The notes: generated by a model from the sequence alone, not told the origin. DNA of 64,000 bases from Warburgia ugandensis (GCA_035236585.1 CP141127.1:75621495-75685494); one strand, 5' to 3'. Counted from the stretch's first letter, positions 1-12,589 are shown. A program made the numbers and translations.

Positions 1-570
1 GTAATTAGCCAAATTTAACAATGAGGTTATAGGTCTCTACTTAATTTATTTTAAGCATGCTAAAGAAATTTAGAAAAAAAATTTATAACCTCTAAAAAGT
101 ATAAATGGCTCTAAAGACTCACTTAGGTTATAAGTCTCTACTAAATTTCTTCAGGATCTCTAAGTTATAGCTACTTATCAATCTAGACTATCTATACGCA
201 ACTGCATGTATAGATGTGATCTGAAACTTAACTTTTATAGAATACTTTAGAAAGTGAGTAAAATGATAAATTAGTCTTGTTCAATTCCATTAATAGGGTA
301 AAGTTATCTAGACCAAAAATCCAATCACAATGTATGAATTGACCTAAATTTTTTTAATAAATTTCAAATTTCAATTGTTCTTCTTCTTCTTCTTCTTCTT
401 TTTTACAATCAATACAATTAACAAAAACTAGAATTCTACACCCCCAACTTAAGTGAAACCCTCAATGTTTAAAAACATAGGACCCTATATGATGATGAAA
501 AGATGTAGAAGACTATGTTTTGAAAACTTCTAGGTTACCTCCCAACAAGTGCTAAGCTTAACATCTTTAG
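1..570 (-). other. 3' untranslated region of gypsy A
   Basis: Downstream of the integrase remnant the minus strand has no open frame. It carries an 'AAGTTGGGGGTGTAG' G-run (about 436-450), which can be read as an internal polypurine-like tract, and then AT-rich sequence. Positions 1-300, reverse-complemented, closely match 58100-58420 of gypsy B, including the phrase around 'GATTGATAAGTAG' and 'GAGACTTATAACCTA'. That shared block shows both belong to one family. A (TTC)n-like tract lies at about 380-402. Confidence 0.7.
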
Positions 571-1985
571 CCAGATGTTTTAGAGACAAAACCCACTCAA
601 TCATGGTAGACAAGATCCTCCAAAGTAGTAGACTCAACTTTTGGATTGACAAATTCTAAGTATGGTTTGAGGTGCTGTCCATTAACTTTGAAAGTGTGAC
701 CAGTCCTGGTATCTTTAATCTTGATAGTTCCATATGAAAATACTTTTTTAATGATATAAGGACCATTCCATCAAGTTTCCTGGGAAGAGGTATAGCTTAG
801 AGTTGTAAAGAAGTACCCTTTCGGGATGGAGTAAAGGATTTTCTTAAGATATTTTGATCATAAAAGACTTTCTTTTTTTCCTTGTAGATCCCATTACTTT
901 CATGTGCATCATTCCATATTTCCCCCAACTCATAAGTTGGAGCTTGCGATGTAAGCCTGCTTTACTCATATCAAAATTTAATCTTTTAATTGCCTAGCAG
1001 GCACTATGTGCTAGTTCTATAGGCAAGTGACAAGCTTTACCATAAATAATGTGATAAGGAGACATGCCAATCTAGGTTTTAAATGCAGTCTGATATGCCC
1101 AAAGTGCATCCGTGAATCGAATAGACCAATCCTCGTGGTCTGGGTTAATAGTCTTGTACAAAATCTGTTTAATCGCCTAATTTGACACTTCGACTTGTCC
1201 ACTTGTTTGTGGGTGATACGAGGTTGCAACTTTATATGTAATGTTATATTTTTCATTAATATTTCAAAAACTTTGTTGCAAAAATGAGTCCTGTTGTCAC
1301 TAATAATGGCTCGGGGGTGATCCAAATCCTGAAAATATATTCTCTTTTAAGAACTTAATGATTGTTTTATGATCATTGACTCTACATGAAAGAGCCTCTA
1401 TCCATTTGGAAACATTGTTTATTGCAACTATGAGATATAGGTATCTAAAAGAAGAGGGAATGGCCTCATGAAATTGATGCCCCAACAGTCAAAGACTTCA
1501 ACTATAAGAATGGGGTTTAAAGGCATCATATTCCTATTAGTTATTAGTCCTAATTTTTGGTAGCGCTCGCATGCCTTACAAAAATTGTGGGTATCTTTGA
1601 AAATAATGGGCCAGTAGAACCCACATTGCAAGATTTTTGCAATCGTTTTCTTCGTAGAAAAATGTCCACCAATTGCTTCAGAATGACAAAAAGAGATGAC
1701 AGTAGATTGTTCAATATCAGGTACACATCTTCTAATGATTTGATTCAAGCAGTATTTAAACAAATACGGATCATCCCAAAAATAGAGTTTGACATTGGAG
1801 AAGAATTTGGTCTTATCATTTTTAGTCCAATGTGTTTGTATTTCCCCCATAGCTAAATAATTTGCAATGCCTGGCAACCAAAGGAGATGGGAGACATTAA
1901 AAAGAAGCTCATCAAGGAAGGTATCCTTGATTAGTAATACATCCAAATGCTCAATTAGGATTAGCCTAGAAAGGTGGTTGGCCAC
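570..1985 (-). pseudogene. Integrase (decayed) of gypsy A
   Basis: The frame from 1985 to 1428 holds the N-terminal H2C2 zinc-binding region: 'HSEAIGGHF' followed by 'CKACERYQ'. The catalytic core follows, with 'VFDCWGINFM' (first Asp), then in shifted frames 'SKWIEAL', 'AIISDNRTHF' (second Asp) and 'HPQTSGQVEVSN' (catalytic Glu). The C-terminal portion reads '[10 protein letters not shown]' and 'KACHLPIELAH' and ends near 'VNGQHLKPYLE' (about 650-700). Frameshifts near 1480, 1320 and 1230 and in-frame stops disable it. The enzyme would insert the element's DNA into chromosomes. Confidence 0.88.
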
Positions 1986-1989
1986 TACA

Positions 1990-2312
1990 TTTTCTGCTCT
2001 TTTCTTGTCTTTAATCTCTAGATCAAATTCTTGGAGTAGAAGGATCCATCTAAAAAGTCATGGATTAGCATCTTTCTTTGAAAAAAGGTACTTTAGTGTT
2101 GAATGATCAATGAAAACAACTATCTTAGAGCCTATGAAGTAAGACCTAAACTTATCCAATGCAAAGACTACATCAAGGAGTTCCTTTTCCGTAGTAGAAT
2201 AATTCATTTGTGCACTGTTAAGTGTCTTACTTGCATAGTAAATTACATAGGGCTTCTTATCCTTTCTTTGTCCTAGGTCTGACCCTACAGTGTAATCACT
2301 AGCATCACACAT
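1990..2312 (-). pseudogene. RNase H domain of gypsy A
   Basis: The minus-strand reading includes 'CDASDYTVGSDLGQ', 'VIYYASKTLN', 'STTEKELLDVVFALDKFR' and 'FIDHSTLKYL'. These are the hallmark RNase H motifs of Ty3/gypsy pol, with the catalytic Asp of CDAS, the Glu of TEKE and the Asp of IDHS all present. It is continuous with the integrase leader ('VANHLSRL') to its left and the reverse transcriptase to its right. The role is RNA-strand removal during reverse transcription. Confidence 0.88.
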
Positions 2313-2458
2313 GATTTCAAAGGGTACTTTCTAGTCAGGTGGCTGCATGATGGGTGTAGTGGTTAACTTATCTTTCAACTTAGTAAAAGCTTCTTGACAA
2401 TCTACATTCTATTTGAATGGGGTGTCCTTAGCTAGGAGATTACATAATGGCCTAAATA

Positions 2459-3196
2459 TCATATTGAAATCTTTATAGACCTCCTGTAAAATCCTGCATG
2501 TCCTAAGAAGGAGTGAATGTCTGTAATTCTTTGAGGGGTAGGCATATTTGAAATGAGATCAATTTTTGTTTTGTCTACCTCTATCCCTTTTGATGAGACA
2601 ATGTGGCCCAGTAGAATTCCCTTGGGAACCATGAAATGACACTTGTCCCAGTTTAACACCAGGTTTTTCTCTTCACAGTGTTGTAGGACTTTTCTCAAGT
2701 TTTCTAAACATATTTCAAATGAATTCCCAAAAACTAAGAAAATCATCCATGAATAACTCCAAAAAGTGCTCTACCGTGTCACTAAAAATATTCAACATGC
2801 ATGTTTGAAATGTTGTAGGGGCATTACACAATCCAAATGGCATTCTTTTATAAACAAAAGTGCCAAAGGACATGTAAAGATGGTTTTCTCTTGGTCATCT
2901 GGTGCAATTTCTATCTGGTTATGTCCGAAATAACCATATAGAAAATAGTAGAACTTTTGTCCTGTAGCCCTTTCCAACATTTGATCGACAAAGGTCAATG
3001 GGAAGTGGTCCTTTTGAGTGACAGTGTTTAACTTCTCGTAATCAATACACATGAACCAACAAGTCGTAACTCGAGTAGGAATAAGTTCATTCTTGGGGTT
3101 GGAGACAACTGTCACATCAGATTTCTTGGGTACCACTTGGGTTGGACTTACCCGTTTGCTATCACTTACGGGGTAGATGATTCCCACATCAAGCAA
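2459..3196 (-). pseudogene. Reverse transcriptase of gypsy A, frameshifted
   Basis: The right-hand frame (3196-2792) contains 'SPTQVVPKKSDVTVV', 'CIDYEKLNTVTQKDHFPLTFVDQMLERATGQKF' in pieces and 'NQIEIAPDDQEKTIFTCP', typical of the gypsy RT fingers and palm. The catalytic F-M-D-D codons are at about 2741-2752, but an indel immediately after them moves the reading to a frame starting 'VFGNSFEICLENL' and continuing 'KCHFMV', 'GHIVSSKGIEVDK' and 'SFLGHAGFYRR'. The Asp pair survives, but the protein cannot be made in one frame. Confidence 0.88.
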
Positions 3197-3488
3197 TTAA
3201 AGAACTTCTGCTTTAACCACCTCCTTCATATTGGAGTTTAGCCTTCTTTGCATTTGATGAGATGGTTTAGCATCATTCTCAAGGTACATGTTATGGGTGC
3301 AGAGTAAAGGGTTAATTCCCTTTATATCTACCATTGTCTAACCAATTGCACATATGTGTTTCTTTAGAGTTTTGATTAACTATTCCTCCCAAGATGAATC
3401 TAGTTGGGAGGAAATTATTACAGGAAAGGTCTCTTCCACTCCTAGATATGCATACTTGAGATCTTTTGGCAAAGTTTTCAACTCTAGT

Positions 3489-4193
3489 TTAGGGGGTTCG
3501 ATTGGCACTAAAATATCTAGGAATGGATTCCTTAGGTGGCAATTCCTTAAATTGATGTTGCCATTTTGTTGTATCCATGATAGGAGTCGAATCCAAAATG
3601 GTATTGACTTCTTCTATTAAAGTATCCTCATGAAATCCATCAAAATGGGCCAAATATGTCTCAAGTGGGTCTGACAAAAGAAGTTGATCATGTAGAATTG
3701 AATTGATCATGTTTACTGTGTGCATGTTATCAATTATTACTCCAAGTTGCTTGCAGATTTTAAAAATATTTAGTTCTAATTTCATGTTTCCAAAGGATAT
3801 CTTCATCACTCCATTCTTGCAATTGATTAGCGCATTGAATGTGCCTAAGAATGGTCGTCCTAAAATTACTAATATATCATTGCTTTTGTTTAGCACCAGT
3901 TCCATGTCCAAAACCAAAAAGTCCACTGGAAAGTAAAACTATTCAATCTGAACAAGTATATCTTCTACTATCCCTCTCGGTATTTTGATAGATCTGTTAG
4001 CCAATTGGAGGATGGTAGTAGTTGGTTTAAGTTCTTCTAGTCCTAGTTGCACATAGACCAAATACAGGAGCCGATTCACACTAGATCCTAAATCAAGCAA
4101 AGCTTGATTTATCTTATGGTTGCCAATTGTGCAAGTGAGAGTTGGGCAACCTGGATCTTTATATTTGAGCAATGTGAGATGTTGAAGGAACAA
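3489..4193 (-). pseudogene. Aspartic protease of gypsy A
   Basis: The minus frame 4193-3939 contains 'ALLDLGSSVNRL', the D-[LS]-G-[AS]-S active-site loop of Ty3/gypsy proteases. It continues 'QLGLEELKPT' and 'IPRGIVEDILVQIE' to a stop. The reading resumes at 3926 with 'DFLVLDME' and 'ILGRPFLGTFNALI', the conserved C-terminal ILGRPFL strand. One stop between 3939 and 3926 separates the two. The enzyme would process Gag-Pol. Confidence 0.88.
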
Positions 4194-5683
4194 ACTAACT
4201 TGTTCAGTTAAGAAAAGGCTTCTTTAGAACATGAATTGTGTGAACATGTTCTTCATATCAGTCATAAATGCCTCAAATTGGGAATTTTTCCTTTCCTGGC
4301 TATGAATAAATTGTTAAAGATTATTTTCCAATGACCTCTTTGGTGGAGGCAGATATGGTCTTGGGGTAAGTGGTCCTTGGTGGGGTTGGAATGGGGCCTG
4401 ATGTGAGACATTAGCATTGGGTCCATTTCACCAACTGAAATTGGGATGGTTTGTCCAATTGGGGATGTATGGGGGAAAATGGTTGTTTATAAGAATTTAA
4501 AGCATTTTCCTGTTCATGAAGCACATCTTGGAAAGCTAGGATTGTTGGTCATTCCTGAGTGGGGTGTGCAGTGCTTTCACAAATACTGCACACCTGTCCG
4601 ACCTTTTTTGAGGCAACTTTCCCCATTTCTATGGCCTCTACTTTTCTAGCTAAGGAAGTTATCTTTGCAATGATGTCATCATTTTCATTTAAGGCATAGA
4701 TACCTCACTTAGAAGATGTGGTGGGCTTACTCCTATTTGAATGATTATCTTTTTCTGAATCTACCCAGGTTTGAGCGCTCTCAGCTAACCATTCTAAGCA
4801 CTCTTGTGCCTCTTCTAGTTGTTTGTTCAAGAAATTACCATTGAACATCAGTTCCACAAACTAGCACATATCAGAGTTGAGTCCTTCATAAAAGAAGCCG
4901 ATAATGCACCAGGGTTCGTATCCATTATGTGGGCATGTGAACAACAGATCGTTAAATCTTTTCCAGCATTGATAGAAGGTATCTTTGTCATTCTAGGTAA
5001 AGTTCATGATCTTTCAATGAAGAGTATTGGTTTTATGAGTCAGGAAGAACTTTTTCAAGAACTCGCTTGTCATGTCTTGTCAAGTTTGTATTTAACTTGC
5101 TGGCAACACATTAAACGACATCTTAGCCTTTTCCTTTAAAGAAAAAGGAAATAACTTGAGCCATATCGTATCTAATTGGACTTTTTGTGTGCGATGTGTA
5201 GTACACACTTCGTCAAATTCTTTTAAATGTAGGTAAGGACTTTTACTATCCAACCCATCATATTTGGGAAGTAATTGAATTACTCGCATTTTTAACTTAT
5301 GGTATCTGCATTCTGATGTAGAATGACACATAATGCCATACTTGTACGAGTTGGCTAAATGTAATCTCTTAGTGTTTTACCATGAGGGTTGTAATAAAAA
5401 TCATTATCCCCATGGTCACTCTGTTGGTCCCATTCTATGTTTCCTTTTCTTCTCCAGTTCCTTTGAATGGCGGATGATTATTCCTCCTTGGCAGAGGTTG
5501 ATGTTCCTCATCCATTAGAGGCAGTGGGTTCTCATTCATGATGAGTGTAGGGCCTTGATCACCTCTAACACTTCCAAGCAGTGAGTTACCCCTTGATCTT
5601 TGTTCAGTCATTGATGGTGAATGAGTTTGTTGTATGTTGTTCTTGAGTAAACGTCCAGTTTTGTCACATATCCACAAGTGCAT
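4194..5683 (-). pseudogene. Gag of gypsy A, multiply broken
   Basis: At 5331-5092 the minus strand reads 'IQLLPKYDGLDSKSPYLHLKEFDEVC' in pieces and 'IWLKLFPFSLKEKAK', the retrotransposon gag core seen in Athila/Tat-like elements. Downstream pieces in changing frames correspond to the capsid C-terminus and a linker with 'NHPNFSW' and 'PFQPHQGPLTPRPYLPPP' (about 4340-4480). Gypsy B has the same linker as 'NRPTFSWRNGYKANVSHKAP'. The N-terminal part (5683-5435) is recognised only by position. No intact zinc knuckle is seen. Confidence 0.8.
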
Positions 5684-5694
5684 ATAATAAAAGG

Positions 5695-5731
<37 letters not shown>

Positions 5732-6764
5732 ACTATACCCTAACTAATACAACCTAAATGATGATGAATAGTGATAGAGGACAAAAGTCAAACAACCATA
5801 AGGCTTGCAAATAGACAATGTGATTGTCTTAGAATTGTGTAGGAGAGAAGCTTTTAGATTAACACAATCTAATGCTCCTCCTCTCTTGCCCCACCACTTA
5901 CCAGTTAGATCCCATCTAACCAACTACTTCACACACTCCTTATCTAACCATAGGTAGTCTAAGTCATAGAATGTGCTAGCAGAGCTAGTCATTTAAATAA
6001 TAGTGTAGTCAGTTAAATAAGGGCCATTGGAGTGATAATGGGTCACCTCCTTCCAAGAGGGTCCTATGAGCATGTGATGATCCCTATAGGTCTCTTCTAA
6101 TTGATTTTAATTAAATTTGGAGGGTTGATTATGTGCTTGTAGTGATTATCCTAAGTAGGTCAAGAGGTGGTGATGAAAATCCACCCTTGATCTTGTGGGG
6201 TTGGGTACCTTTAATAATTATTTTTCACACTCCATGGCATTTTGGTCAACATATAATCACCTTAAAGTAATGAGCGTGCCCTAAAATGTAATTAAAAATA
6301 ATAAAGTAATGCAAATCCTAAAAAATGCAACAAATATCAAGTATGTGTTCTATATGAAATTATATTAACAACCAATGTAGTTTTATTTACTAATGCATAA
6401 ACTAATCTATAAATTTCAATGAGTTAGGATTTCTTACAGTGCGGTCCTGGACAAAGTCTTGTCATACAAGGGTGGGACCATTTACATTCCACCTCTACTT
6501 CCAAGTTATGATGCCCACTACAATTCACTCAAAATAAACTATGATTATCCTAATTAAAACTCTCCTTGAATTTCTCCTCCTTTTTCAATTTTCCTGTAAA
6601 GTAAAAATATCATTAAGTACTAAAATTTAGAAAAAGTAAGAATTATGCACTAAGAAAAATTATCAAATGCACATAAAAATGCCTACAATGCTAAAACAGT
6701 GCAATTTTTAAAATTTTTTGATTTTTTGAATTTTAATTAAAACTTATGAAAACTCCATTGCGAG
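5684..6764 (-). other. Leader region of gypsy A between PBS and gag
   Basis: About 1.1 kb with no usable frame. It contains a (TA)n tract at 5699-5727 and an AT-rich stretch near 6280-6420. I see no insertion boundaries, although the segment around 6430-6540 has no recognised counterpart in gypsy B. Confidence 0.5.
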
Positions 6765-6782
6765 TCCCCAAGAATGGTTCCA
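6765..6782 (-). other. Decayed primer-binding site of gypsy A
   Basis: A few bases inside the LTR end the minus strand reads TGGAACCATTCTTGGGGA. This matches the TGGCGCCGTTGCCGGGGA-type PBS of plant Athila/Tat-like elements with the CG positions changed to A or T, as expected from decay of methylated cytosines. The position relative to the LTR end (CAACA, then AGTTTT) is canonical. Confidence 0.75.
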
Positions 6783-6788
6783 AAAACT

Positions 6789-8411
6789 TGTTGAGTTTTT
6801 TGCAAGTGCATGAGCTATATACTATAGTATAGGTAATGCAAGAACGGGTCGATCCCACAAAGACTTCACTTGAAAAGTGGAGTTTATATAGAATTTAAAT
6901 TACAAAATTGACAAAAATAAAATTCAAATTGATTAACTAACCATGTGTACCATGTTTTGCATTTAAATAGCAAGAAATAAAAAAATAGCAATTTAACTTC
7001 CCTATCTTGACCATCGTGTCACGCAGTAGATTACAACATGTAATGTTTAGTAAAATAACAAAATATGCTAAGTAACAACCTTGAATTACACTGTTTACTA
7101 TTCTTGGAATGAACTGAGAACAACACAATTTGAGATAAACAACCCATGGAAGGAAATAAGACAAACTTGGGAAAAATGACACAACAGGGATTAGAATGCA
7201 TTTTAATTAAGTCCAAAGTCAATAATGGAATTTCTATAAAAATTAACTTCATCTTCAACCCATGGAAGAGGAAAAATGTAGAACTTGGCTTAGAGATGGT
7301 GAAAGAGAAGGGAAAGTGGAGATCTGGAGCAAATGGAGAAAGTCAGGTTTTCTCCTCTGGCCTTGCCTACACTTATGAAGAAAGGGGAGCACAATGACAT
7401 ATTAGGGATCGCTGGTGAGACAATTGGCAGTGGAGTGGTGAAGGAGAGGGGAGAATAGAGAGGATGAAGAGTATGGGAAAACAAGAAACCAAGTGTTGGG
7501 TTAGTAGCAGACAGGTTCTACAGGCGTGACAGTGGAGAAACAATGTTAATGGGTGCCAGTGGTGACAGTGGAGTAACCGTTGCTACATGGGAGAGAGAGG
7601 AGAACAAGAGAAATGCCAGCCGATGACTAGTGTTGTTGGTTGCCGATGTAATGTAAGGATGGAGGAGCAATGGGTACTGGGTGTTGGCCGCCTGCTTGTC
7701 AGCGAAGATGCCGACAGCAAGTAGTGGCTGGTTCGTTGACTTCTAGAACCAGACTAATAAGAAGAAGAAGCACCTAGAGCAGGGCTACGATGGAGAGATG
7801 GAACGAGAGAGGAAGCCAGGGTAAAGAGAGTGAACAGGAACGAGGGAGAGAGGTATGGGGAAATGTGAGATGAGAGATAGAGGGGAAATTGGAGAGGTGA
7901 GAGAGGAACAGTCCTTCCGCCTCTCTCTGTGAAGAGAAAAAAAAAAACTAAAGATCCCCCTGCCGCTCCCACTAAAGTGATCATATATAGAAAAAGGGAA
8001 GCATATTCCATGCATGGGTAGCCCATCATTCTTCTTTCTATCTTCCCAATGCTAGTGTCTGCCATGCTTCCTCGTGGTGTGAGCCTTGTGCTGGAAGTAT
8101 GCTTTTAATGCAACCTCTCCATGTGAAGTGGGACCGATCAGATCATTTCAAAATGTGATACTTATCAAGTCAATCTAAGCCATCCAAGTTGACTCTAATT
8201 GATCTACAAAATAGATGACTATATTAGACTCATCTGTATCGTACATTTCTTATATGAATAGCTCTAATGATCATCTAACCGTTAAATTTTGAAATCAATG
8301 ATTGGAAGATCAATTAGAGCTAAAATACTCAAAAATTGTCAAATTAATAAAGTAGATGATCTAATCAAATACTAATCGAGGGTTATTTTAGCCAAAATTG
8401 AACATTTAACA
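6789..8411 (-). repeat. 5' LTR of gypsy A (1.62 kb)
   Basis: In sense orientation it starts TGTTAAATGTTCAATTTTGG at 8411 and ends CTCAACA at 6789, immediately before the PBS. It shares with the other LTRs here the conserved head, a 'GATCGACCCG'-type motif near the tail (about 6845-6860) and a pyrimidine-rich central stretch (purine-rich on the plus strand, about 7260-7960). It is shorter than its relatives and has no long (CT)n array. This copy fixes the orientation of the whole LTR family. Confidence 0.85.
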
Positions 8412-9466
8412 AGTGCCTATGGATAGTAATGCGTTAAATATTTTTATTGGAATTATATGGACATTTCATACCCCTATGGACATTTCATACCCCTATGAAA
8501 GATGATTGTGTTCTGGAACATTGATTATGAAATGATGGTGACTGGTATGGAACAACATGGGTGAGTGGGACATCCCTTGTAAAAAACCATCATGGCGGTG
8601 CCTTATGTTGATGGCCTTTGGTTGATTGGCAAATGAATGGGAGTTCTTGAGAAATTTGTAACTGACTAATAACTCTATCAGTTGGTTGAGGTTTCAAGAA
8701 TGAAATGATTGGATTAGGTATACTTCCAAATTCATTTTAAGTGGACAGGGTGGAATGTCCAGGCAAGAATTTCCAATAGGGAGGTATCCGTTTGTGGAAC
8801 CAATTAGTCCATGCTTGGGTGGCTAGTTGAATGAATATTTGCGTGGTTGAAAGATCTTAAACTTCATTAACATATTTGCTAATAACATCTAGTATAACAT
8901 AAGGTAAAATAGTAGCATAAGCTAAGCTTATCACTACTTGTGAATGGTAACTTCCAAATGAACTAGCTAAGTCAAGTAACATAACATATAATAAAACAAA
9001 AATTCTTATGATAAAAGGGCAGCAACATGGACTTTAGAACTCCTAAAATTTTAGTACAAACATTGGCACACACTCCATGGAGGCTTTGCCATGCTTAACA
9101 AGCAATTGAGTAATGTGGAAAGTGGTTGAGTGATGGTTAAGTGGTGAACACCAAACATGATATTCATGTAGAAATCATATGAATGCCTACACCCACTAAG
9201 AGATGTGAACTTAAAGCAATGGGGTTAAAGACTATTAAAAGGTCTATGAGATTTATAGCCCCTTTACAAATATCTATACTAAGTAGGCAAATACTTTTCA
9301 TGCATCCTTTATCTATTTCCCTTGAGGTTAGTTTGTCACATATGTTAGATATTGTATGTTTATGTGAATGGATGGAGACGTAGTCTCCTTTAATTATTTT
9401 TTTACTTAAAATATGTTTATCAGGTACATTGGTTTGGTTTCTTTAAATGAATTACATAGCCTTTTT
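8412..9466. other. Unassigned AT-rich spacer
   Basis: No coding similarity or terminal repeats are recognised. A 20-bp direct duplication lies at about 8457-8496 (TATGGACATTTCATACCCC twice). By position it may be the upstream part of CACTA-1 or older host DNA interrupted by gypsy A; the sequence does not decide. Confidence 0.4.
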
Positions 9467-9508
9467 TTATGTCATTGTTCTAATATCATTGAGTGTTTCT
9501 TTATAGTA

Positions 9509-10870
9509 ATGATGGAACAAGAAGAACATCAAACTGAAGATTATGACCACATTGAAGAGCATGAATAAGAGACCAATATGAGCACTACTCCAAAAAGAAA
9601 GGGCAGAAGATGAACAACAATGGAAAAGGTTATCAAGAGAAAGTCGAAGGGAATTAAAGAAACTATCCAATACAATAGTAGAGGGCCAGAGATTTGTGAG
9701 AGTGCACCTGCTTATAGTAGTTTCTTCTAGTCTACAGTAAGAAGCATGGTTCCTATCACATTTGAGGATTAGAGACATCTACCATCATCCACAAAAGATT
9801 CGATATGGGAAATGGTGAAAGTATGTAAACAATAAGCGCATATATTATTTACGTTATAACTTTTCTTATTTCAAATATAGTAATTTGATGTGTTCAATTT
9901 GTAGTCTACTTTTGACATGCCAGATGACAAGAAGATGCATGCTTTACAAGGACAGGTGAGCAATGGAGAAAATGGAAGAACTACTTTGTTTGCAATTACA
10001 TAGCTCCAAATATTAATGATCTGTCAAGGCTGTACAGGTGCCTTCCATTTACTCAAATGTCATTGACCAGGAGGTTTGGAATGCATATGTACAGAACCAC
10101 ACGTCCATCAAGTTTGAGGTATGTGTAGAAATAATGCTTCATTATTTTAATTGCATGTAACATTCAATTATTGCACTTGATCACGCATGTAAAAATGTGT
10201 AGGTGAAGAGTGCAAGGGGAAGAAAGGTGCATGAAAAAAATATGCAGCAGCACCTATCTAGGTTGGGCTACATTCATTTAGAAGAGGGTGAATGAAGCAT
10301 CTGTGACAATTTATCCCATTCAATATAATGCTACTATAGTTATATACATGTTCTTTAACTATAGTATCTTTGCTTGATAGTAAAAAAAAAAAAGCTGGGA
10401 CTATTGAACCCATTGATCGCTCCATCCTCTAGAAGATGGTGCATTCGATGGGCCATACTAGCAATAAGTTCTCCAATGAAATTACTAACCAAATTGCTTC
10501 TCGCTTAGTAAGTGGTTCCATCTATCTATAAATTTTTACAATTAATTAAATCACATGATCATGTCTTTCTAATTAAATTTTGTAGGATATTTTTACCTAA
10601 GAAAGCACTATTATAGGAACTTTAAGCATCAATGCTTCGTAGGAAACCATCCTATATAGGGCTATGAGCAATAGGAAGGACCACCTAGTTGAGTTAGGGC
10701 GCATGGTTGTGGTGTTATTCCTTTTAAATTCTTTGGTAAAGGACATATACCTAAAGTTCAAGATGAGGATGAGGCCTACAATGAGCTCGTTGCAAAAATA
10801 AAGTTTGATATGTTTAGTCAATTGCATGAAGGAGGTTTGGTGATTGTTACTCCATCCCCTACTCATAATT
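9509..10870 (+). pseudogene. Plant transposase (Ptta/En/Spm-like) remnant of CACTA-1
   Basis: Pieces in several frames, separated by intron-like AT-rich gaps, read 'GIKETIQYNSRGPEICES', 'GEQWRKWKNYFVCNYIAP', 'NINDLSRLYRCLPFTQMS', 'VKSARGRKVHEKNMQQHL', 'SNEITNQIASRL' and 'RAMSNRKDHLVELGRMVV'. The order and spacing match the second transposase-type gene of plant CACTA elements. Stops interrupt several exons. The parallel region in CACTA-2 (51541-52470) aligns block for block. In active elements such a protein is thought to bind subterminal repeats; that role is inferred here. Confidence 0.7.
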
Positions 10871-11039
10871 CTCACAATGCCCCTGTACCTCCATCACATG
10901 CGAGCTACAATTCCCAACTAAAGAAGATAAAGAAGGACATCTGGCTCCACTTGAAAAGGAAATTCTTGCCCAGGATGTATATACATAGACAAAAATAGAA
11001 ATTTTCATTGTCCTTCTATAATAATTCTATATCTCAACC

Positions 11040-12580
11040 TCTCTATTTCATATTTGCTTTGAAGGTGGGTCGATGCCTGTTGACCTTAGATTCTTGTCAA
11101 AATATCGCAGCAGTAGGTTCATGCTACATGCATAAATCAAACATTTTGCACGAAATTAGTATGCCACCATGTACTAAGCGGGTGTCCATTACCATGGCTT
11201 TGAACATTAATGCCTACCTACCATTCCCATTAGAAATGAGAAATATTATAACCGTTGGCCAAGTAGTTGCATATCACATCGCTTAGCTAGAGACACTGGT
11301 TATTCTCAAAGAGTCCACGGTATATATCTTATCATATTACCTTCCTCATCAATAGTTTTTTACTAAAGACATCACTTAATTATTTAATATTTATATACAA
11401 TTAATCAGCAACAACATGCGGCACCAAGATTAGTAGCCATTCCAGTGTCACTTATGGACGTTGCACCAATGGAACAGGTCATTTAAGCCCTCTTCACAGA
11501 TTAATAATATTTAGCTAAAATTTTTTACATCTTTTACAGCAGTCGTCCTAGGAGCATGTGGAAGTCCTTCCTAGCATGCTTTGATCCCTAAGGTTAATCT
11601 TTGGTCCCATCAACAACGATATGGCAATCAATCCTATACGAATCAAGCAGGGAGTGCTCATTGTGGGCGTTGTTGAAGTGCCACTTATTGCAAAGGACCT
11701 ATTATGAGTTTGCCTATAGGATCAACACGACCACCCTCACATTGTCTCCTAAATGGGGTATAAGTACTTGGTTATAAAGTTGGTATTTAATTACATGTTA
11801 TATTTTAATGGTATATGTAATAATTATTTCTTTTATGTAGCTTCTTGAATGATGTCACTAAGCTTTTTGAGGATGAGGGTACACTTTACCAATTCCTTAA
11901 ACCTGGCATCATTTCTAGAGTGGCGAAGCAATGGTTGATCTAGAGGCATATTTAGGATATTTTACCAGGCTTCTTTCGCTACTCTTAGGGATAGGGCTTA
12001 ATGATTCCCTATAATAGTGGGTAAGTTTTAATTTTCTTGTTTTCTTGCCAAATTATATTTTACTTAGGCATTGTCAAATTCCATTACAATCCATATACTA
12101 TCTATGTAGGTCTCAATGGATGCTACTCATTTTGATGTGCACAATGACTATGCTTTCTTTTTTTTTCTTGTGGAGCGCACATCCATCCCACCGTCACAGA
12201 TATTATAAATAAGCACTCTTTTTTTTTTTCATGTGTTATGGGTAGATAAGTAATTTGTTATTCATCTATAATGCATTTGAAATTTAAATTTGTAAGGCTT
12301 GGGTTGAATGGGCTACTATGACCGAGACTATACTACCACCAAAACTCACTTGGAAGAATGTCAAGGTATATGAAACAGTTAGTTGCTCTAAGTTACCACT
12401 AATTAAATCTAAATTATTACAAATGATATTTATGAGTTCTTTTTTGTTGTCCTTGTTGCACAGTGCCCTAAACAACAGTCTGATTGGGAGTGTGGGTATT
12501 ATGTCCTGAGATATATGAGGGCCCTCGTATTCAATAGTACTCCTCTCTCTCATTTAAGAAAGGTAGAACACTTTTTATTT
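11040..12580 (+). pseudogene. Ulp1 (C48) cysteine protease-like remnant of CACTA-1
   Basis: The diagnostic block is 'CPKQQSDWECGYYVLRYMRAL' split by an intron boundary near 12462. The catalytic Cys codon is at 12491-12493 inside W-E-C-G-Y-Y. Upstream pieces include 'LTLDSCQNIAAVGSCYMH' (11074-11145) and 'DVTKLFEDEGTLYQFL' (about 11852-11900). The catalytic His region is not clear. Ulp1-like domains are common passengers in plant CACTA and Mutator elements. Stops and indels mark this one as dead. Confidence 0.75.
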
Positions 12581-12589
12581 TACATAATC

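Larger units (their letters stand above)
1..8411 (-). mobile_element. Gypsy A: decayed Ty3/gypsy (Athila/Tat-like) retrotransposon, 3' end off window
   Basis: Reading leftward from 8411, the order is 5' LTR (8411-6789), primer-binding site (6782-6765), leader, gag, aspartic protease, reverse transcriptase, RNase H and integrase, then a 3' untranslated region running off the left edge. This is the Ty3/gypsy gene order. No chromodomain is visible after the integrase, and the PBS context and gag wording resemble the Athila/Tat lineages. Every domain is interrupted by stops or frameshifts, so the element is not autonomous. Gypsy B at the right end of the window shares gag and 3' UTR sequence with it. 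Confidence 0.9.

Noticed and set aside
440-440. TGTAGAATTC after the G-run as the start of the gypsy A 3' LTR
   Set aside because: Gypsy B shows that the same point is inside the 3' untranslated region: its true polypurine tract and LTR head lie about 2 kb further on, once the insertion is removed.
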